From Candidatus Omnitrophota bacterium (lineage in GTDB: Bacteria; Omnitrophota; Gorgyraeia; Velamenicoccales; Velamenicoccaceae), in NCBI GenBank assembly GCA_028717105.1, contig JAQUOM010000068.1:1-8264 (forward strand): a stretch of DNA of 8,264 nt, in the 5' to 3' direction. Positions 1-5,757 of this stretch are shown one piece after another. Made by a program: the position numbers and the translations under genes. Every line of letters starts with the position of its first letter. Positions within the stretch are counted from its first letter, which is position 1. Below the pieces are notes generated by a model that saw only the letters and a program-made list of their open reading frames with translations, searched no databases and was not told the origin of the DNA.

Positions 1-404
1 GCCAGGTTCATGGCGACGACGAAACCAAAAGCAGCCGCCGCGGCCGCCTCGACATCGAGCGCGGGCGCGCCCTGCGGCACCTGGGAAGCCGTCATGGCGT
101 AGGTATATTCACGGACGCTGTTAAAACATAAAATGAATGCCGGCAGGCCCACGTGGATATCGGCCGCGTTGATGAAGACGCCTATCTTTCTTGCGGTCTC
201 TTTAAGTTTCAACAGGCCTATGCCGGCGATGATGCCGACGGCGGAGGAAAAAAACGAATAGCCGACAATAAAACAAATAGCCGCAAGAGGAAAAGACGCA
301 TAATACACAAAAAAACTCCCGATATCGAGCGCGGACAGGAACGTAAAAACATTGACGATGATCATAAGACACGCAAATAACAATACGCCCTTCGATCTCT
401 TCAT
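1..404 (-). CDS. Four-helix-type membrane protein, paralogue A (3' end cut by window)
   Basis: This gene runs off the window edge: 134 codons are visible from the ATG at 404, with no stop. I do not recognise a named family. It is plainly a paralogue of the protein at 2689-3183. Both begin with KRSKGV, share FLS..DI near residue 25, and share the core GIGLLKL-x3-ARKIG-x-FIN at about residues 61-79. Hand alignment without gaps gives roughly 40% identity over the visible part. Hydrophobic stretches at about residues 6-24, 41-65, 75-93 and from about 120 onward suggest four membrane segments, with a positively charged cytoplasmic N-terminus. An AGGAG motif 8 nt upstream supports the start. It follows a 183-nt gap after the radical SAM gene, the largest gap here, so it may be transcribed separately. 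Membrane location is well supported; function is unknown. Confidence 0.8.
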   Translation of the reverse strand, partial: MKRSKGVLLFACLMIIVNVFTFLSALDIGSFFVYYASFPLAAICFIVGYSFFSSAVGIIAGIGLLKLKETARKIGVFINAADIHVGLPAFILCFNSVREYTYAMTASQVPQGAPALDVEAAAAAAFGFVVAMNL

Positions 405-587
405 TGATTTAGCTCCTCTCCGGGTTTTTACCTCGCAAAGCCGACCCCCCTGGTTTCATTTCTTGATAATCCTGAAGGCGCCAAAAACCGGTTGGCTGAA
501 TAAAGGCCCTGCGTCCGCCGCGCCGCAAACCAGGCATAACTTTCCCCGTCCTTGAGATGTGCCTCCAGGCGCCGCCAATCTCCACCT
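405..587 (-). other. 183-nt gap with no confirmed gene
   Basis: This is the longest stretch without a confident gene. Three overlapping minus-strand readings are open here. One continues the radical SAM frame for 43 codons beyond its TAA and contains a CLVCG motif. A second is a 72-codon ATG frame (409-627) that overlaps the radical SAM tail and ends 4 nt before paralogue A. A third, 428-640, has no convincing start. GC-rich DNA often keeps several frames open, so none is called as a gene. A short inverted repeat (GCCAA/TTGGC, 7-nt loop) is present but has no T-tract after it. I see no clear promoter. Confidence 0.4.
413..417 (-). promoter_or_regulatory. Ribosome binding site of paralogue A
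   Basis: AGGAG on the minus strand lies 8 nt before the ATG at 404. It fixes the start of the cut gene at the left edge. Confidence 0.65.
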
Positions 588-1577
588 TTATCTGCAGGTG
601 GGGCATTCTGGATGCGGGGAAAAACATAAACGGCAGTTTTTTATGTTCTCCACGATGAAATGCCGGAACTCCGGTACCCGGTACAGGTCTCCCAGGGGCC
701 GGTCGAGCCGGTGCGGATTCCTGATGTTTTTCCTGCAGGGAAGGACTTTGCCGTCCCCGGTGATATAAAGCTTATTCAAGAGATAAAGGCAGCGGCCGTC
801 TTTGTCGCGCAGCACGTCCGAACAACGCACATACCGGTAATCGAAGCCGAGGTGCGCCCGGTCCAGCGCGCGCTTCATGCCGCGGATGTCTTCATCGCTT
901 GCATCCAGGGCCCGCAGGCTTCGCCTGACGGGTTCCAGCGCCAAGAGCCGCCACTCCCTGACCCCTATCCCGGACAAGAACTTGCCCAAAGAGGCCATAT
1001 GGCCGGCATTGGATTTCATGACGACGGTCGAGATGCACGGCCGGATGTTCCTGTAGCTGTCTTTTATCAGGATCAGCCCGCGGCGGATGGCCTCAAAGTG
1101 CCCGGGCACGCCCGTGATCCTGTCATGGTTTTCGCCCAGGCCATGGAGAGAAACGACCAGGCAGATCTTTTTCAGCGCATCAAGCTTCTTTAAGATCCGC
1201 GGCTCCAGAAAACATCCGTTGGTAAAGACCTCTATGTCAAAATTCTTTTTGCGGCACATCTCGACGGTCTTCAGGAATTCACCCGCCTCCAGGAACGGCT
1301 CGCCGCCTATCAGGGTCACGCGCGCTACGGATGGCCAGCTCAAAAAAGACAGCGTCCGGCGCAGACGCGGAAAACACGAACGCCGCCCGGGTTTGTAATC
1401 TTCCCTCAAGGCGCACATCACGCAATGCGCATTGCAGCCGATATTGAGATGGACCAGGACGTTCAAGCCCTGCGGGGACAGCCCCTGACGGAGACGTCCG
1501 GCATTGACCCGCGCCTTTTCCAAATCGCCGTTGCGGTCTTCGATGCGGCGCTTCTGTGCGAATGAATTTGTCGCCAT
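588..1577 (-). CDS. Radical SAM protein with SPASM-like C-terminal cluster domain
   Basis: This is a 329-residue radical SAM enzyme. The CX3CX2C motif (C48, C52, C55, in GCNAHCVMC) would bind the [4Fe-4S] cluster that cleaves S-adenosylmethionine. GGEPF at 91-95 is the usual SAM-contacting motif. The C-terminus carries C263, then G276-x4-C281, then C315-x2-C318-x6-C325-x2-C328. This follows the SPASM pattern for auxiliary clusters closely, but the final distal cysteine is missing because the protein ends at R329. SPASM proteins include peptide maturases, sulfatase activators and sugar or cofactor enzymes; nothing visible tells which applies here. The ATG lies 5 nt after the stop of the flavoprotein gene, and an AGGA spans that junction, so the two are probably translationally coupled. 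I see no RiPP precursor beside it. Family assignment is firm; substrate is unknown. Confidence 0.92.
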   Translation of the reverse strand: MATNSFAQKRRIEDRNGDLEKARVNAGRLRQGLSPQGLNVLVHLNIGCNAHCVMCALREDYKPGRRSCFPRLRRTLSFLSWPSVARVTLIGGEPFLEAGEFLKTVEMCRKKNFDIEVFTNGCFLEPRILKKLDALKKICLVVSLHGLGENHDRITGVPGHFEAIRRGLILIKDSYRNIRPCISTVVMKSNAGHMASLGKFLSGIGVREWRLLALEPVRRSLRALDASDEDIRGMKRALDRAHLGFDYRYVRCSDVLRDKDGRCLYLLNKLYITGDGKVLPCRKNIRNPHRLDRPLGDLYRVPEFRHFIVENIKNCRLCFSPHPECPTCR

Positions 1578-1582
1578 GGGTC

Positions 1583-2158
1583 CTATTCCTGCGCGATCCT
1601 GCAGCCCAGCGCGACGGCTTTTTCGCGCACGGCCGCCTGCGGCTTGACGTCGCCCGACTCCCCCGCGTTGGGAACAAGCAGGGATTCAAAACCCATCCCC
1701 GAATAATCCGCCGTCAGGGCGAACGGCTTTTCCATCGCATCCAGGCCGATATCTTCATAGGCGCTGGCGAGCAAAACGAGCTTTTTTCCCTTAAGGGGTG
1801 TCGTCATGGTCCCGGCCTCGTTGTCCCACTTATAGAGCGAAAACATCCGGTCCATCACAAGCTTGAGCTGGGCGCTGGGCCCATAAAAATACAACGGCGT
1901 TGCCATAACGATCACGTCGGCCTCGGACATCCGCGCCAAAACCGGCGTGGCCTCGTCAGGGATCACGCACGCGTATTCTTTAAGCGCCTGGCACCTGCGG
2001 CAGGACGTACAGCCCGTGGATTTGTATTTAAGGAAGGCGGCCGCGACAATGTCCACCTGCGCGCCCTTCGACCTGGCCCCCTCGGCAAACCACGCCGCCA
2101 GGGCCGTCGTATTGCCGTTCTTCACGGGACTGCCGGAAAGAATAAGGATTTTTTTCAT
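1583..2158 (-). CDS. NADPH-dependent FMN reductase / iron-sulfur flavoprotein family
   Basis: This is a 191-residue flavodoxin-fold protein. The N-terminal MKKILILSGSP strand and loop, then VKNGNT (residues 12-17), form the FMN phosphate-binding region. PLYFYGPSAQLK (88-99) and the following MDR are typical of this family. Between them is C50-x2-C53-x2-C56-x7-C64, the compact cysteine motif of iron-sulfur flavoproteins, which bind FMN plus a [4Fe-4S] cluster and move electrons. The frame extends upstream to 2254, but the ATG at 2158 is chosen because family homology begins exactly there and longer versions would overlap the previous gene. The ribosome site is weak (GGGA). It sits 19 nt after the gene at 2178-2636 and 5 nt before the radical SAM gene, so it may be that enzyme's electron donor; this is inference. 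Confidence 0.88.
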   Translation of the reverse strand: MKKILILSGSPVKNGNTTALAAWFAEGARSKGAQVDIVAAAFLKYKSTGCTSCRRCQALKEYACVIPDEATPVLARMSEADVIVMATPLYFYGPSAQLKLVMDRMFSLYKWDNEAGTMTTPLKGKKLVLLASAYEDIGLDAMEKPFALTADYSGMGFESLLVPNAGESGDVKPQAAVREKAVALGCRIAQE

Positions 2159-2177
2159 AAAATGCGTTCCCGCGGCG

Positions 2178-2636
2178 TCACTTCGCCATCTTGCGCCAGC
2201 CGACATAGACCAAAACGATAAAAGCCAGCAAGAGCGAGATGAACCGCGCTCCATCGGGAAGCTCCGACCAGTAGTTAAAATATCCGTCGAGCACGCTAAA
2301 GATGCCGCCGAACATGAGGCCTGTCCCGATCGCCTGAATGGAAATGAGCGACCCTAAAACGATCGCCACGATCCCCAGAGGGGCCGCGACGGAAAACAGG
2401 GCCCGCTGGAATTGCTTCTGGTCATACTGCCACGCCTGCTGGCGCTGTTTGCGGCGGTCGGCCATCTCCTGCTTTTCCTGTTGCGTCATGTTCTGCCTGT
2501 CCACCCTGTAATCGTCTTCCCATCTGTGATAATCCTGCCACTTCGGCTCGTGCACGAACGTCGCCACGCCGTAATGGATCATCAGGGGAAAGATGACCGC
2601 GATCCCAAACCCCAGTGCAAATTTTTTAGCTAACAT
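2178..2636 (-). CDS. Membrane protein with charged amphipathic loop, unknown function
   Basis: This 152-residue protein matches no family I can name. It has a hydrophobic segment at about 7-27, then a very polar stretch at 29-78 rich in Q, K, R, E and D (for example QQEKQEMADRRKQRQQ) that could form a helix or coiled coil outside the bilayer. Further hydrophobic segments lie at about 80-100, 102-116 and 131-147, followed by a basic tail (GWRKMAK). The ATG at 2636 has AAAGGAG 5 nt upstream, so the start is secure. It is followed after 19 nt by the flavoprotein gene and preceded by a 52-nt gap containing a small hairpin. It may be the first gene of a three-gene unit with the flavoprotein and radical SAM protein; a membrane partner for that pair is possible but unproven. 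Confidence 0.8.
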   Translation of the reverse strand: MLAKKFALGFGIAVIFPLMIHYGVATFVHEPKWQDYHRWEDDYRVDRQNMTQQEKQEMADRRKQRQQAWQYDQKQFQRALFSVAAPLGIVAIVLGSLISIQAIGTGLMFGGIFSVLDGYFNYWSELPDGARFISLLLAFIVLVYVGWRKMAK

Positions 2637-2641
2637 ACGGG

Positions 2642-2648
2642 CTCCTTT
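2642..2648 (-). promoter_or_regulatory. Ribosome binding site of the 152-residue membrane protein
   Basis: AAAGGAG on the minus strand, 5 nt before the ATG at 2636. It confirms that start. Confidence 0.6.
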
Positions 2649-2669
2649 CTGTTAAAAACACCTCATAAA

Positions 2670-2682
2670 ATGCCTGAGGCAT
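2670..2682 (-). terminator. Small hairpin, possible weak terminator
   Basis: A perfect 5-bp inverted repeat (ATGCC / GGCAT with a 3-nt loop) lies 6 nt after the stop of paralogue B. In the transcript it is followed by only a short U run (TTTTATG). A second alternative pairing, CCTCA with TGAGG, is followed by TGTTTTT. Either could give weak or partial termination before the gene at 2636, but both stems are short. Confidence 0.25.
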
Positions 2683-2688
2683 CGGGCC

Positions 2689-3183
2689 TTACGCGGCGCC
2701 GGACTTCAAAAACTGCGCCTTGACGGCCGGCCGGGTAAAAAAGAAAATAAACAACGCACTCAAGACAAAAACCGCCAAAGACCAGACGACCACAACATCC
2801 CAGACAATGGTAAGGACCATCTCAATATCCACAACCACGGGGGTTTTGATCAGTTCGGAAACGACGACATCGGATACGTATTTTTTGACACCGTCAAAAG
2901 AGACCGAAAACAAGGGGATGCCGATCAAGAGGTCTGTTGTGTTGATGAAAATGCCGATCTTCCTGGCCGCGGGACGCAATTTCAACAGGCCGATCCCAGC
3001 CATCATCCCGATCAGGGCGGAGACCATGGAGTACGTCACAATAAAAAAAACAACATTCTTCGGAAATTGCCTGAAACAGGCATCATAGAACCGGATATCC
3101 GTCGAAGATAAAAAAAACGAAATGTTCAGGACGATCATGAGCCACGCAAAGATCGTCACGCCCTTTGATCTTTTTTTATCCAT
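2689..3183 (-). CDS. Four-helix-type membrane protein, paralogue B
   Basis: This is a complete 164-residue membrane protein and a paralogue of the cut gene at 1-404. Hydrophobic segments lie at about 8-26, 43-67, 77-95 and 128-150. The N-terminus is basic (MDKKRSK). The most conserved part between the two copies is GIGLLKL-x3-ARKIG-x-FIN (64-81), at the end of helix 2 and into helix 3, with basic residues at the membrane edge. I know of small bacterial membrane proteins with a similar GIGLLKL-type core and no assigned role, but I cannot name the family with certainty. A strong AGGAGG lies 7 nt before the ATG. It starts 30 nt after the exported protein gene at 3214-3930, so it probably belongs to the same transcript. 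No catalytic motif is visible. Confidence 0.82.
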   Translation of the reverse strand: MDKKRSKGVTIFAWLMIVLNISFFLSSTDIRFYDACFRQFPKNVVFFIVTYSMVSALIGMMAGIGLLKLRPAARKIGIFINTTDLLIGIPLFSVSFDGVKKYVSDVVVSELIKTPVVVDIEMVLTIVWDVVVVWSLAVFVLSALFIFFFTRPAVKAQFLKSGAA

Positions 3184-3190
3184 CGTCCAC

Positions 3191-3196
3191 CCTCCT
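3191..3196 (-). promoter_or_regulatory. Ribosome binding site of paralogue B
   Basis: A complete AGGAGG on the minus strand, 7 nt before the ATG at 3183. It is one of the strongest sites in the window and fixes the start. Confidence 0.7.
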
Positions 3197-3213
3197 CTTG
3201 TCAGGAGCCCACC

Positions 3214-3930
3214 CTATTTCTTTACATTGCGGACATCGACGCGGGCTTCGAGCGCCCCCCACTTGAACACGACAAGGGCCCCTTCATTCTCTTTGACCTC
3301 GTAATAAAAAGGCTTGAGGACATAAGCGAGAATGACATCGCTTTCCCTTAAACGAAAATATTTAAAATCGGACGTATCGATCCTCCCGAGATTGATCCTC
3401 TCTTTTTGGCGGGAATAATGCGCCTTGCCGTTTTCGACATAGAGGAGCTTGTGGATGTCGAGGTAAGCCGGTTCAATGAAGTTCACGGCGCGCATTTGGC
3501 CCTGGCGGTCGGTGAAAACCACATAACCATCGAAGGTGCTGCCGTCGTTGAACAAGGCAAGCGTTAACGACGCGACCTCATCGGGAGAGATGGCGCCTTG
3601 CGTGCCGTAAATGCCTTCGGCGGCCGGCGCCGGTTCTTTCACCGGCGTCACATCCAATCCCGGCAGCTCAGGCTCAAGGGCGCCCTCTTCATCAATCCGC
3701 CTGGCCCACTCCTTGCCGTTCTGCCGGAAGGTCACAGATTCCCTGTCGATCCGCACGATCTCGACGTCGCCGATCTTGTCGCCCGCCTTGACCATTTCTC
3801 CATTCACCAGGGCAAGGGCCTCACGGCCTTTCTCGATGATAATGCCTGTCAGCTCGACGTCCGACTGGGAATAAACGGCGCCGCAGCACAACAAATAGAA
3901 ACAGGCCCCCATCATGATTCTCTTTTTCAA
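3214..3930 (-). CDS. Exported protein with GspC/PilP/MshK-like N-terminal domain, TTG start
   Basis: This is a 238-residue protein if it starts at the TTG at 3930. That TTG is chosen over an in-frame TTG at 3966 because GGGGGAGG lies 4 nt before it and it directly begins a classical signal peptide (MKKR, then a hydrophobic stretch to about residue 20, with likely cleavage after VYS). An in-frame ATG at 3915 would shorten the signal. Residues about 27-80 (LTGIIIEKGREALALVNG...VKAGDKIGDVEIVRI...VTFRQNG) resemble the periplasmic domain of type II secretion GspC and of PilP or MshK, where such modules bind secretin or pilus parts. A proline-rich linker follows (about 86-105), then an unrecognised C-terminal domain. 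It ends 30 nt before paralogue B. The domain match is from pattern only; export is well supported. Confidence 0.78.
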   Translation of the reverse strand: MKKRIMMGACFYLLCCGAVYSQSDVELTGIIIEKGREALALVNGEMVKAGDKIGDVEIVRIDRESVTFRQNGKEWARRIDEEGALEPELPGLDVTPVKEPAPAAEGIYGTQGAISPDEVASLTLALFNDGSTFDGYVVFTDRQGQMRAVNFIEPAYLDIHKLLYVENGKAHYSRQKERINLGRIDTSDFKYFRLRESDVILAYVLKPFYYEVKENEGALVVFKWGALEARVDVRNVKK

Positions 3931-3934
3931 AATG

Positions 3935-3942
3935 CCTCCCCC
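3935..3942 (-). promoter_or_regulatory. Ribosome binding site deciding a TTG start
   Basis: GGGGGAGG on the minus strand, 4 nt before the TTG at 3930. The spacing is short but the match is strong. It points to the TTG that opens a clean signal peptide rather than to the longer frame. Confidence 0.65.
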
Positions 3943-3970
3943 TTGTTTTAAAAAATTCACGCGCAAGGCT

Positions 3971-4669
3971 TTATTTCTCAGGCAAAGGGCCGCCGGACCC
4001 AGAAGGGCGCAACGTCTCGCCGGCGTGTTCGACCAGGTGCATTCTCAGGTCGGCGCTGGTCTTCAATAATAAAAAGAAACCGAGCACGATCTTTTCGGCC
4101 AGCTCATTGCGGAACAAAAGCATGAAAAATCCGCCGAAAATAATGGTGATGTGCATCGGAATGATCCTTAAGTAAGGAAAGAACATAAGCTTTGTAAAGT
4201 CCTGGGGAGTATTTTTCCTGCGGCCGTGATATTGGAAGGAAAACAGGTGGTGCGCGAAAAACACCCCCAGGCTGGCCCAGATCCAGCCCCATTCCGCGGC
4301 CGCGGGGCGGCCGATAAACTGAAAATAACCGAAATTGAACAATCCGTAATGCAGGGTGAAAAATCCGGCCATGACATACTTCACGACCGACGGGACTTCG
4401 ACGTCGGGCTGACGCGGGGTGTCGACCCGGCGGACACTCAGGATACGGACCACATTAAAGAACCCGATGATGATATTCTGGCCGCAGTAGATGAACATGA
4501 CCGTCTTCAGCGGCCAGTTCTCGGCCAGGGCCAGGGCCAGCGTCAACAGGTTCGACAAAAAGAGGCTTCTTGCCGTCGCGTCCGCGCGCACGAGGGACGT
4601 AAATTCTCCCCAGCCGAGGAACGGCCTGCCCATCGATGGTGCCAAGGGAAACCGGGAATGTGCGCTCAC
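3971..4669 (-). CDS. DUF6498-like multi-pass membrane protein
   Basis: This integral membrane protein has about 232 residues from the GTG at 4669. Hydrophobic segments lie at about 36-50, 53-78, 97-119, 126-146, 166-187 and 193-204. The pattern SLFLSNLLTLALALAENWPL, then IYCGQNIIIGFFNVVRI, FFTLHYGLFNFGYF, FFAHHLFSF, PYLRIIPMHITIIFGG and a C-terminal KTSADLRMHLVEH, fits DUF6498 as I know it. The histidines at 107, 140, 141, 173, 211 and 215 sit in the most conserved-looking blocks and could bind metal or haem; no function is established. The start is uncertain: TTG at 4720 overlaps the previous gene by 32 nt, GTG at 4669 has AAAGG 12 nt upstream, and ATG at 4633 has no ribosome site. Close spacing to its neighbours suggests one operon. 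It ends 40 nt before the exported-protein start. Confidence 0.82.
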   Translation of the reverse strand: MSAHSRFPLAPSMGRPFLGWGEFTSLVRADATARSLFLSNLLTLALALAENWPLKTVMFIYCGQNIIIGFFNVVRILSVRRVDTPRQPDVEVPSVVKYVMAGFFTLHYGLFNFGYFQFIGRPAAAEWGWIWASLGVFFAHHLFSFQYHGRRKNTPQDFTKLMFFPYLRIIPMHITIIFGGFFMLLFRNELAEKIVLGFFLLLKTSADLRMHLVEHAGETLRPSGSGGPLPEK

Positions 4670-4688
4670 GAGATCAATCGGCCTTTCT

Positions 4689-5369
4689 TTAAGCCGCGGA
4701 CCGGCAAAGAGTGCCTGCAACAGCCTGGAGATCGCTAAAAAATATTGCCATGCGCCTGAGCGGAACGACGGCGCTGCGGCGGTAGAAAATAAAGCTGCTG
4801 CCGCGCGCCTCCAGGGAATACGGCTTCTTCAAGGACAAAAACGTGTCAAAAAACTCGCCGCGCAGCTTCGGCGCGGACATATCCTTTTTCACTATGATAA
4901 CATATTTTTTCAGGAAATCTCCTGGAATACCTTCCCTCAAGAAAACATCCTTTGAATACAAAGACCGCAGGCGCCAGTAAACGGTCTTGGGCGAAACAAG
5001 AAAGTGCGGGAAGGCCGCGCCGGCCACGTCTCCAAACCCCATCGTCTGAAAAAGAAAACGCGGCATCCCAAAGGCAAAACGGCTGCCGTTATAATCGAAC
5101 ATCTTGAGCCGCACGCCTTCCTTTGAACAGCTCAAGGCATAATACAATCGGGGAAAAACCCTGCCTAAGCCGGAAAATGAAAAAATCCTCACGTCGTGCT
5201 CAAGGACATCGTCGTGCCCTTCCTGGAGCGAAAGCCCCAGCTTTTTCGCCAGGGCCGCCAGCGGATTGGCCCGCTTGCGCTGCGACAAGAGCCGCACCAG
5301 GAGCAGAACAACCAGAGCTCCGACGGCCATCAAAATATGGTTTTGCGAAACTTCAAATGGAAGCATCAT
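4689..5369 (-). CDS. Membrane-anchored protein of unknown function
   Basis: This protein has about 226 residues, starting at one of two adjacent ATGs (5369 or 5366). The frame stays open to a GTG at 5426, but none of these starts has a good ribosome site. One membrane helix lies at about 12-29, followed by a basic stretch (LLSQRKR), so the rest is probably cytoplasmic. The soluble part contains LAKKLGLSLQEG (40-51), FSGLGRVFPRLYYALSC, a glycine/phenylalanine-rich middle, and FPHFLVSPKTV...LRSLYSKDVFLREGIPGDFLKKYVIIV (120-160). That last region recalls uncharacterised proteins with a 'P-x-F-x-L-x-P ... D-I-x-F ... P-x-F-x-K-x-Y' pattern; I cannot put a name to that family. Its stop at 4689 lies 19 nt before the GTG of the DUF6498 gene. 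Function is unknown. Confidence 0.78.
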   Translation of the reverse strand: MMLPFEVSQNHILMAVGALVVLLLVRLLSQRKRANPLAALAKKLGLSLQEGHDDVLEHDVRIFSFSGLGRVFPRLYYALSCSKEGVRLKMFDYNGSRFAFGMPRFLFQTMGFGDVAGAAFPHFLVSPKTVYWRLRSLYSKDVFLREGIPGDFLKKYVIIVKKDMSAPKLRGEFFDTFLSLKKPYSLEARGSSFIFYRRSAVVPLRRMAIFFSDLQAVAGTLCRSAA

Positions 5370-5428
5370 CGTATAAGGCGTCAGGCGCACAAGGCGGCAA
5401 ACCCTGTTCGGAACCGGGCTCCTCACAA

Positions 5429-5449
5429 GTGCGACGCTCGGCTTCGCAC
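5429..5449. repeat. Inverted repeat between two genes
   Basis: A perfect 6-bp inverted repeat (GTGCGA / TCGCAC) with a 9-nt loop lies in the 87-nt stretch between the small one-helix gene and the membrane-anchored gene. No T-tract follows on the minus strand, so it is not a typical terminator. It could be an RNA hairpin or chance. Confidence 0.3.
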
Positions 5450-5456
5450 AACGTCG

Positions 5457-5705
5457 TTAAATCCGCCCCTCTTCCATCTCCTGCACGCGGTCGATCTCTT
5501 TCCGGGCCGCGCTATCAAGCTGTTTTTTGATGCTATCGAGGCTGGAAGAATAGCTCGACGCATCGAGCGCCTGTCCGGGCGCAGGAGCGGTTTCGGCGGC
5601 CTGGTTTGAAATCTGCGGCTTTTGCGGCTTAAAATACCCTTGAAAACCCGCGAAGGCCAGAAGGGACACGATCATCGCCACGATAAGAAAACCGGCAAAA
5701 TTCAC
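5457..5705 (-). CDS. Small single-helix membrane protein, GTG start
   Basis: This is an 82-residue protein. A longer frame opens with a TTG at 5738, but the GTG at 5705 is preferred because GGGGAGG lies exactly 5 nt before it. The protein is one membrane helix (about residues 3-24, FAGFLIVAMIVSLLAFAGF), a short basic stretch (KPQKPQ), an Ala/Pro/Gln-rich linker (about 32-46), and a charged C-terminal helix (about 50-82, SSLDSIKKQLDSAARKEIDRVQEMEEG) that could form a coiled coil. It belongs to no family I recognise. The layout suits a bitopic partner or scaffold for neighbouring envelope proteins. It lies 52 nt after the DUF3108-like gene and 87 nt before the next. Confidence 0.7.
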   Translation of the reverse strand: MNFAGFLIVAMIVSLLAFAGFQGYFKPQKPQISNQAAETAPAPGQALDASSYSSSLDSIKKQLDSAARKEIDRVQEMEEGRI

Positions 5706-5710
5706 TAAAG

Positions 5711-5717
5711 CCTCCCC
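5711..5717 (-). promoter_or_regulatory. Ribosome binding site deciding a GTG start
   Basis: GGGGAGG on the minus strand, 5 nt before the GTG at 5705. It favours the 82-residue product over the longer TTG-initiated frame, which would place this motif inside the coding region. Confidence 0.65.
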
Positions 5718-5757
5718 AAAAAGGTGACAAACGAACAAATATCAAAAGAGCTGTGAG

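Noticed and set aside
405..587. Possible riboswitch in the leader of paralogue A
   Set aside because: Short fragments resemble parts of the c-di-GMP-I motif (GGACGCA, CAGCC...GGTT), but the conserved GCAAACC segment and the proper order of helices are missing.
409..627. 72-codon minus-strand ATG frame filling the gap and ending 4 nt before paralogue A
   Set aside because: Its placement looks operon-like, but there is no good ribosome site, it overlaps the conserved cysteine tail of the radical SAM gene by 40 nt, and its Arg/Gly/Pro-rich composition resembles a shadow frame.
428..640. About 70 open codons on the minus strand in a third frame, without ATG, GTG or an early TTG start
   Set aside because: No usable start and no domain, and it overlaps the radical SAM tail. 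Open by chance in GC-rich DNA.
660..1193. 177-codon open frame on the plus strand opposite the radical SAM gene
   Set aside because: It is a mirror of a gene with unmistakable radical SAM motifs, and its translation has no recognisable domain.
1556..2221. 221-codon open frame on the plus strand opposite the flavoprotein gene
   Set aside because: It has the Arg/Gly/His-rich composition typical of a GC-rich antisense shadow. The minus-strand flavoprotein explains the region.
4226..4738. 170-codon open frame on the plus strand opposite the DUF6498-like gene
   Set aside because: It is highly charged with no domain pattern, while the opposite strand encodes a clear multi-pass membrane protein.
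5429..5449. Inverted repeat as a Rho-independent terminator
   Set aside because: The stem is only 6 bp with a 9-nt loop, and no T-run follows on the minus strand.
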